Below, piece by piece: positions 1 through 5,274 of a stretch of 5,274 bases of DNA. How positions within the stretch are numbered: the stretch's first letter is position 1; each line of letters begins with the position of its first letter. The notes under the pieces were generated by a model, which did no database searches, was not told where the DNA came from, and saw only the letters and a program-made list of their open reading frames with translations. Origin of the DNA: Bacteroidales bacterium (lineage in GTDB: Bacteria; Bacteroidota; Bacteroidia; Bacteroidales; NBLH01); contig JALWNR010000248.1 of NCBI GenBank assembly GCA_027083715.1, positions 1-5,274 of the forward strand. The letters run 5' to 3'. Position numbers and translations under genes: made by a program.

Positions 1-982
1 TTGTTTTATCTACTTTTTTATCTTTAGCAATATCTTGTAAAATAACAGCTTCTTTAACTAATGCCTTGTATTTTTTGCGAAACAGCGGGATAGTAATGCC
101 AATTTTTGGAAAAAGTAAAATATCTTGCCCGTTAATTGCAGGATCCAATGCAGGATTACTGCTACTGCCAACAATTGTATAGTCAATACCTATTGAGAAA
201 CTTGGAGCACCGCTTTTTCGTGCAGAAATTTCTTGTTGTTCCATTGCTGAAAGTTCATAATCAATACTGATTAACTGGTGATTTTTTGCAGCAATACTGT
301 CTAAAACCACCTGTTTTGAATATTCTAGATCATTGTTATTTAGCTTATCAGGTATTTGGATTTCACTTTGAGCATCTACATTTAATAAATTATTAAATGC
401 TACACTTTCAGCAAAATACCGATCGCGGAGCAGAGCTAATGAATTTTCCAGATCAGCTATTTCCATTTCAACACGTAATTCATCAACTGCTGATGCTATT
501 CCTGCTTCTACTTTTATTAAAGCAATTGTTTTAAAAGCATCTAAAATATCCAAATTTTCTTTGGTGATTTTTATGGCTTTATCAATAAAATAAAGCTTAT
601 AATAAGAAGATTTTACATCATAAAACAGTTTTAATTTAGCATCTTCAAAAAGTTCATATTTTGCTTTTGCTAATTCATCAGCGGTATTTCGGTTGGCTTT
701 TAGTTTACCAAACCATGGAAAAAATTGCTGAGCAGAGAATTTAAATTGCTGCGGACCAACACGTGTTTCGGCAGGCAAAATAAAATAACCAAAAGCTATT
801 TGCGGATCGGGTAAAGTTCCCACCTGTGGTGCTTTTTGTAAAGCAGCCATGTATTGGTTAAATTTCACCTTTAATCCCGGATTATTCTCTGCCGCTGTAA
901 GCAAATACTCATTAAGTTTGTCTTGGCTATAAATACTCACAGTACCCAGCAACAGCATCAAAGTTATTATTATTGTTTTCAT
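1..982 (-). CDS. TolC/CusC-type outer-membrane efflux channel, N-terminal 327 residues (C-terminus beyond window)
   Basis: This is the outer-membrane duct that would carry metal ions from the adjacent RND pump across the outer membrane. The frame is open from the ATG at 980-982 to the window edge, giving 327 residues; family members usually have about 400-450, so roughly the last quarter is missing. Residues 1-19 are a signal peptide (Lys2, hydrophobic core IIITLMLLLG, junction near YSQ). There is no cysteine at the junction, so unlike E. coli CusC it does not look lipidated. The first OEP repeat spans about 25-205, with the family-typical NNPGL, QVGTLPDPQ and FPWFGKL stretches and long helices at 95-200. 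The second begins near 225; beta-strand-like segments lie at 262-270 and 292-301 (GITIPLF). The start is the only ATG in reach and follows an A-rich leader. It lies 163 bases after the pump gene on the same strand, so co-transcription is likely. The TolC assignment is firm; metal specificity is inferred from the neighbour. Confidence 0.9.
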   Translation of the reverse strand, partial: MKTIIITLMLLLGTVSIYSQDKLNEYLLTAAENNPGLKVKFNQYMAALQKAPQVGTLPDPQIAFGYFILPAETRVGPQQFKFSAQQFFPWFGKLKANRNTADELAKAKYELFEDAKLKLFYDVKSSYYKLYFIDKAIKITKENLDILDAFKTIALIKVEAGIASAVDELRVEMEIADLENSLALLRDRYFAESVAFNNLLNVDAQSEIQIPDKLNNNDLEYSKQVVLDSIAAKNHQLISIDYELSAMEQQEISARKSGAPSFSIGIDYTIVGSSSNPALDPAINGQDILLFPKIGITIPLFRKKYKALVKEAVILQDIAKDKKVDKT

Positions 983-1013
983 GTGTTTCTTTTTTACTAT
1001 TTTTAATTGTCAC

Positions 1014-1118
1014 ATGGAACCGCATGATTTAAAATAATCATTACTCACTTTGTTCGTGAGATCGTTTCACTAAGTTCTTTTATGAGTTTAATAATTATTT
1101 TAATCATGCTTGTTTCAT
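1014..1118. repeat. Long imperfect palindrome with nested hairpins between cusA and the tolC-like gene
   Basis: This element fills most of the 163-base spacer between the two genes. The outer arms are 1014-1042 and 1090-1118. GCATGATT at 1022-1029 and AAAATAAT at 1031-1038 are matched exactly by the complements at 1102-1109 and 1094-1101, with one bulged base (1030) and one mismatch near 1040. A further segment (1014-1020 with 1112-1118) pairs with one G-T wobble. Inside, ACTCA (1043-1047) can pair with TGAGT (1083-1087), but CTCAC (1044-1048) can instead pair with GTGAG (1056-1060), and GTGA (1056-1059) with TCAC (1067-1070), so the folds exclude one another. The centre also holds two imperfect direct copies of a TCACT..GTTC..TGAG pattern (1045-1060 and 1067-1086). 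No T-run follows in the transcribed direction, so it is not a standard intrinsic terminator. It could be a MITE- or REP-like mobile palindrome or an mRNA-processing or stability hairpin; the sequence alone does not decide. Confidence 0.6.
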
Positions 1119-1145
1119 ATTTTTATTTCTTTATAATTTAAACTT

Positions 1146-4100
1146 TTATTTTTTTGCAAGTTGCTTTTTCAATCCTTTTTCTTTCCACATTGAATAAAGT
1201 ATAGGTACAATAAACATAGTCATTACCTGAATAATCATACCACCGAAAGAAGGGATTGCCATAGGCACCATTATATCTGAGCCTTTACCGGTAGATGTAA
1301 GTACCGGAATTAGTGCAATAATCGTAGTTGCAGCAGTCATCATTGCAGGACGAACTCTTTTTGTTCCTGCTTCCAAAATACTTGCCCGAATATCTTTAAT
1401 ATTTTCAGGATGATGCTCTTCAAACACTTGTTGCAGATAGGTTCCCATAATTACTCCATCATCAGTAGCTACTCCAAAGAGGGCAATAAATCCTACCCAA
1501 ACAGCAACACTCAAATTTACTGTATGCATCTGGAACAAATTTCGTATTCCGATACCACCTACACTGAAATTCATAAACCATCCTTGCCCATATAACCAAA
1601 TCATGATGAATCCGCCTGAAAAAGCAACCAATATTCCGGTAAATATCATGGATGATACAGTAACCGAACGAAACTGGAAATACAGAATTAAAAAGATCAC
1701 TATTAAAGAAATTGGTACAACAATTAATAATCTTTTTGTTGCACGTATTTGATTTTCATAGTTTCCGGTAAATTTATAGTTTACTCCTTTCGGGATATTT
1801 AATTCACCGTTTTTTATCTTTTCTTTTAAGTATGCTTGTGCATTTTCTACTACGTTGGTCTCGGCATATTCAGGTTTCTTGTCAAAAATTACATATCCTA
1901 CAAGAAAAGTATCTTCACTTTTAATTAACTGAGGACCTCTTGTGTAGGTAATTTCAGCCAGTTCACCAAGCGGCACTTGCTCACCTCCTTTAACAGGAAT
2001 TAAAATAGATTTTAAACTTTCGGGATTATCTCTGTATTCTCTTGCATAACGAACTCTCACCGGAAAACGTTCACGACCTTCAACTGTTTTGGTTAACATC
2101 ATACCACCAATTGCACTACTTAAAAAACGTTGCATATCTAATATGGTTAAACCATAACGTGAAATAGCTTCGCGATTGATTTTAATTTCCAAATATGGTT
2201 TTCCAACTACTCTATCGGCAAATACTGATGCAGGTTCAACGCCTTCTACTTCTTTCATGAATTTTTCTAAATCATAACCTACTTTTTCAATGGTTTCCAA
2301 ATCAGGACCAAAAACCTTTATTCCCATTGGTGCACGCATACCTGTTGCAAGCATGACCAAACGTGTTTGAATAGGTTGTAATTTTGGTGCTGAGGTTAAG
2401 CCCGGAATTTTTGAAGCTTTTACTATTTCTTTCCATATGTCGTCTGTGTTTCTGATATGTTTTCTCCATTGACGGAAATATTCACCGTCATCGTCTTTAA
2501 TAAGTTCAGAAACTTTAAAGTTCTGGAATTTATCTACTCCGTATTTATAAGTGCCTCCATTTTTAAGAACAAATGCACCGTCATCATTCACTTTAAACCG
2601 GACACGATGTCCTTTTTCATCCAATTTATATTCCGGACGATAATTTATTACATTTTCATACATAGAAGTAGGTGCCGGATCCAAAGCTGAATTTGCTCGT
2701 CCCCATTTCCCAACAACACTTTCTACTTCCGGAATGGCATTTACTTTTATATCCAGTAAGCGAATAACATCTAAATTCTCTTGAATACCTGAGTGTGGCA
2801 TTGTGGTTGGCATCAGTAGAAATGAACCTTCATCTAAATTGGGCATAAATTCTTTACCGATACCCGGTATAGCACTGCTTACTGCTTTCCAGCCACTTGT
2901 TTCCTCAATGTGTAAACCAACCAGATTAAATGCTTTAGGTATAAAACCAAATACTTTATTAAATCCCATCCAAACGGTTATACCAAAAAAGATAATCACG
3001 ATAGGGACACTTAAAAATTTCCATTTGTTATCTAATGCCCAATAAAGAATAGGTTTGTAAAAATACACAACTGTTGATAGAGCTCCTAAAACCACTGTGA
3101 TTATAGCACCTACAAACAGTAAGTTTGAGAAAGTGCTGTTTTGTGCTCCCAAAGGCATCCATGCAACAGTAAGAAAATATACTACTACCAATAAGGTAAT
3201 TGCTACATTAATAATGTTTGCATTTCTTTTTCCGTTCTTTTTCCATTTGTTTTCGAAAAAATTATTTAATCCGAAAAGAATTAAAGCAGCAGCAATAATT
3301 GATTTAAAGAAAAATAAACCGATTACCCCTATTGACATCACAACTATGTTGGTGATTTTTTTCTTGTTTTCTTTGCCTGATTTTATTGAAAAGATTATAT
3401 CTGCCATTGCCGGAATAAAAACTAATCCGATAATAAATGCTGAAATCATCGCAAATGTTTTGGTGAATGCCAACGGGCGGAATAATTTTCCTTCGGCTGC
3501 CTGCATGGCAAATACCGGCAGAAAGCTGATAATGGTTGTTGATAATGCCGTAATTACAGCAGGTGCAACTTCGGATGCTGATTTGTAAATAATTTCGGTA
3601 ATTTCCTTACGACTGGCATTTTTATGTTTGGGCATATCCAGCCATCGAATAATATTTTCGGTAAAAACCACCCCAACATCCACCATCACCCCGATGGCAA
3701 TAGCAATACCTGAAAGTGCAACAATATTGGCATCGACATGGAAATAACGCATGGCAATAAATACCATTAATACACCAATAGGCAATAAACTAGAAATTAA
3801 TATTGAAGCTCTTAGGTTCATTACCAGCACAATAACCACTATTATACTGATTAAAATTTCTAGAGAAAGCGCTTCTTCCAAAGTACCTAAAGTTTCTTTT
3901 ATTAAACCTGTTCTATCATAAAAAGGAACAATTGTAACTTTTGAAACGGTTCCATCTTCTAAGGTTTTAGAAGGTAAACCGGCACTAATTTCTTTTATTT
4001 TTGCTTTTAAATTATTAATAACTTCAAGTGGGTTAGCTCCGTAACGTGCTACAACTACACCTCCTACTGCTTCTGAACCTCCTTTATCCAATCCGCCTCT

Positions 4101-4967
4101 ACGAGTTGCAGGTCCGAAAGTGATAAAGGCAACATCTTTTAATCTTATTGGTACATTATTATTAACAGCGACTACACTTTCTTCCAAATCGGAAAGGTCT
4201 TTTATGTAACCCAATGCCCTGACTAAATATTCTACCTTGTTAAACTCAATAGTACGAGCTCCAATATCCAGATTGCTTTTTTTAACTGCATTTATGATTT
4301 GAGCCACTGTTACACCATAAGCTTTCATTGCGTTGGGGTCAATTTCAATCTGATATTCTTTTACAAAACCACCAATGGCAGCTACTTCGGAAACACCTTT
4401 TGCTGATGTTAAGCCATAGCCTACATAAAAATCCTGCAAAGTACGTAGTTCTTGAGGATCCCATCCTCCGGCAGGATTTCCGTCAGGGTCGCGTCCTTCA
4501 AGAGTGTACCAGTATATTTGCCCAAGAGCAGTTGCATCCGGTCCCAAAGCCGGTTGTGCATCATCAGGCAATGTTCCGGCAGGTAATGAGTTTAGTTTTT
4601 CGAGTATTCGGGTACGTCCCCAGTAAAATTCAATATCTTCATCGAAAATAATGTAGATACTGGAAAGTCCAAAGATAGAATTACTACGAATAGTTTTTAC
4701 ACCTGGTATTCCGAGTAATGCCGTTGTTAAAGGATATGAAATTTGATCTTCAACATCCTGTGGCGATCGACCTGGCCACTCTGTGTAAACAATTTGCTGG
4801 TTTTCTCCAATGTCTGGTATCGCGTCAACCGGAACCGGATTATTGGGTAAAATTCCTGTTTGCCAGTTAAACGGCGAGGTAACAATTCCCCATGTTATAA
4901 AAACTGCCATAAACAGGAAAGTAACCAGTTTGTTTTCTAGAAAAAATTTAATGATTTTGTCTAACAT
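1146..4967 (-). CDS. cusA: CusA-type heavy-metal (Cu+/Ag+) RND efflux permease, long form
   Basis: Inner-membrane, proton-driven pump of a tripartite exporter that moves Cu(I)/Ag(I) from periplasm or cytoplasm to the outside. It has 1,273 residues against about 1,050 for E. coli CusA. TM1 lies at about 14-30, TM2-TM6 at about 368-527 and TM7 at about 650-668; TM8-TM12 run from about 1080 to 1260. TM4 carries the HME signature GIAIAIGVMVD with Asp430 and Glu437. Met719, Met769 and Met872 align with CusA Met573, Met623 and Met672, the periplasmic Cu/Ag-binding triad, which favours monovalent copper/silver over the divalent CzcA type. The proton-relay Glu939 position is Asp1169, and the Lys984 position is Ala1208. 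The extra length lies in a hydrophobic block between TM6 and TM7 (530-640), a loop after TM7 (677-703), a periplasmic insert (780-846) and a TM9-TM10 loop (1126-1150). The ATG at 4965-4967 begins the typical N-terminus MLDKIIKFFLENK; the leader is A/T-rich with no clear Shine-Dalgarno. The family call is very secure; the substrate is inferred from the Met triad. Confidence 0.95.
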   Translation of the reverse strand: MLDKIIKFFLENKLVTFLFMAVFITWGIVTSPFNWQTGILPNNPVPVDAIPDIGENQQIVYTEWPGRSPQDVEDQISYPLTTALLGIPGVKTIRSNSIFGLSSIYIIFDEDIEFYWGRTRILEKLNSLPAGTLPDDAQPALGPDATALGQIYWYTLEGRDPDGNPAGGWDPQELRTLQDFYVGYGLTSAKGVSEVAAIGGFVKEYQIEIDPNAMKAYGVTVAQIINAVKKSNLDIGARTIEFNKVEYLVRALGYIKDLSDLEESVVAVNNNVPIRLKDVAFITFGPATRRGGLDKGGSEAVGGVVVARYGANPLEVINNLKAKIKEISAGLPSKTLEDGTVSKVTIVPFYDRTGLIKETLGTLEEALSLEILISIIVVIVLVMNLRASILISSLLPIGVLMVFIAMRYFHVDANIVALSGIAIAIGVMVDVGVVFTENIIRWLDMPKHKNASRKEITEIIYKSASEVAPAVITALSTTIISFLPVFAMQAAEGKLFRPLAFTKTFAMISAFIIGLVFIPAMADIIFSIKSGKENKKKITNIVVMSIGVIGLFFFKSIIAAALILFGLNNFFENKWKKNGKRNANIINVAITLLVVVYFLTVAWMPLGAQNSTFSNLLFVGAIITVVLGALSTVVYFYKPILYWALDNKWKFLSVPIVIIFFGITVWMGFNKVFGFIPKAFNLVGLHIEETSGWKAVSSAIPGIGKEFMPNLDEGSFLLMPTTMPHSGIQENLDVIRLLDIKVNAIPEVESVVGKWGRANSALDPAPTSMYENVINYRPEYKLDEKGHRVRFKVNDDGAFVLKNGGTYKYGVDKFQNFKVSELIKDDDGEYFRQWRKHIRNTDDIWKEIVKASKIPGLTSAPKLQPIQTRLVMLATGMRAPMGIKVFGPDLETIEKVGYDLEKFMKEVEGVEPASVFADRVVGKPYLEIKINREAISRYGLTILDMQRFLSSAIGGMMLTKTVEGRERFPVRVRYAREYRDNPESLKSILIPVKGGEQVPLGELAEITYTRGPQLIKSEDTFLVGYVIFDKKPEYAETNVVENAQAYLKEKIKNGELNIPKGVNYKFTGNYENQIRATKRLLIVVPISLIVIFLILYFQFRSVTVSSMIFTGILVAFSGGFIMIWLYGQGWFMNFSVGGIGIRNLFQMHTVNLSVAVWVGFIALFGVATDDGVIMGTYLQQVFEEHHPENIKDIRASILEAGTKRVRPAMMTAATTIIALIPVLTSTGKGSDIMVPMAIPSFGGMIIQVMTMFIVPILYSMWKEKGLKKQLAKK

Positions 4968-4983
4968 AATTTATTGTTTATGC

Positions 4984-5175
4984 TTAATTACTATAATAAA
5001 AAGTTTTGAAATTAATTCGTACATCTGAATCCTGTGTCAATAGTGGATAGTAAATTACCTTAAATTTTCGACTAAGAAGTTGTTCGTTAATTGCCCTAAA
5101 TTTAATACATTCTAATCTACCATCAAAAAAATCAGATAGTTTTTTTAAATCAACAGCGAAAAGCTTGTAAACTGC
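4984..5175 (-). pseudogene. 63-codon open stretch lacking a start, probable tail of a decayed or interrupted frame
   Basis: Between an in-frame stop at 5176-5178 and a stop at 4984-4986 the minus strand reads as 63 residues with a natural-looking composition, including LKKLSDFFDGRLECIKFRA and later FKVIYYPLLTQD. There is no ATG or GTG in this frame; the only near-start is a TTG at 5038-5040, which would leave 18 residues. It ends 16 bases before the cusA start, the spacing of an operon neighbour. Upstream of the stop the same frame continues as ATLYCPIYKNPH for 12 codons, back to another stop, so it may be a degraded gene or the edge of a degraded mobile element. I do not recognise the family. 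It may also be a chance open frame in AT-rich DNA. Confidence 0.3.
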
Positions 5176-5204
5176 TTAATGAGGGTTTTTGTATATAGGG
5201 CAAT
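5090..5204. repeat. Short 9-bp inverted repeat bracketing most of the decayed frame
   Basis: ATTGCCCTA at 5090-5098 is the exact reverse complement of TAGGGCAAT at 5196-5204, with 97 bases between. The right arm overlaps a small hairpin (GGCAA at 5199-5203 with TTGCC at 5211-5215, seven-base loop). An exact 9-base match at this distance is only modestly unlikely in a 300-base AT-rich stretch, so it may be chance. If real, it could be the remnant of an insertion element's internal repeats or a regulatory site ahead of cusA. Confidence 0.2.
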
Positions 5205-5274
5205 ATAGAGTTGCCTACAAAAATTTGATAATTTAAAAAATTGCTATTGCTGATTTGATATGTATAAGTTTCGG
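5176..5274. other. AT-rich stretch with no recognisable gene at the right window edge
   Basis: Together with 4968-5175 this forms the 307-base gene-free region ahead of cusA. On the minus strand one frame enters from the edge and reads 13 codons (PKLIHIKSAIAIF) to a stop at 5233-5235, which could be the end of a gene lying outside the window, but it is too short to call. Another minus frame runs open from the edge into the decayed stretch without resembling a known protein. No convincing operator, terminator or metal-responsive promoter was found. The cusA promoter presumably lies here or farther upstream. Confidence 0.4.

Noticed and set aside
1044..1060. CTCAC/GTGAG hairpin as an intrinsic terminator after cusA
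   Set aside because: The stem is only five base pairs and no T-run follows it in the minus-strand direction; the next gene lies on the same strand and fits an operon.
3097..3588. 163-codon plus-strand open frame, along with shorter ones at 1410-1595, 2457-2690, 2803-3045, 4328-4651 and 4810-5028
   Set aside because: All lie antisense to the highly conserved cusA frame, and their residues look like reverse readings of membrane segments with no recognisable domain.
4994..5043. TTGACA-like hexamer on the minus strand (5035-5040) as a sigma-70 -35 box for cusA
   Set aside because: No good -10 hexamer lies 16-18 bases downstream, and the expected Bacteroidota -7 pattern (TAnnTTTG) is matched only partly. 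The hexamer also falls within the start-less open frame.
1..5274. CRISPR array, tRNA or rRNA gene, or complete insertion sequence
   Set aside because: No regularly spaced repeats, cloverleaf-like segments, rRNA-like stretches or transposase with terminal repeats were seen on either strand.

Overview
The window looks like a piece of a Bacteroidota (Bacteroidetes) chromosome or island. The DNA is AT-rich and the start codons follow A-rich leaders without a clear Shine-Dalgarno. The outer-membrane protein has a signal peptide ending in a YSQ-type junction, and the RND pump is the long (about 1,270-residue) form of CusA that I know from this phylum and some other Gram-negatives. Genus-level placement is not possible from this sequence.

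Both real genes read on the minus strand, so the biological order is right to left. Positions 4968-5274 hold no intact gene. A 63-codon open stretch without a usable start (4984-5175) looks like the tail of a decayed or interrupted reading frame, and it stops 16 bases before the pump gene. Positions 1146-4967 encode a complete CusA-type heavy-metal RND permease with the three methionines that bind Cu(I)/Ag(I) in Escherichia coli CusA. Positions 983-1145 are a 163-base spacer filled by a long, nested, imperfect palindrome. Positions 1-982 encode the first 327 residues of a TolC/CusC-type outer-membrane channel; its C-terminus lies outside the window.

Together the two genes give the inner-membrane motor and the outer-membrane duct of a tripartite Cu(I)/Ag(I) exporter. 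The periplasmic adaptor (CusB-like) is not in the window and is expected just beyond position 1, downstream of the channel gene. No metal sensor or two-component regulator is visible. The core content is a recognisable metal-efflux operon and I do not see a new system in it. The points worth checking are the palindromic element between the genes, the decayed frame ahead of the pump, and the extra membrane module and loops of the permease.
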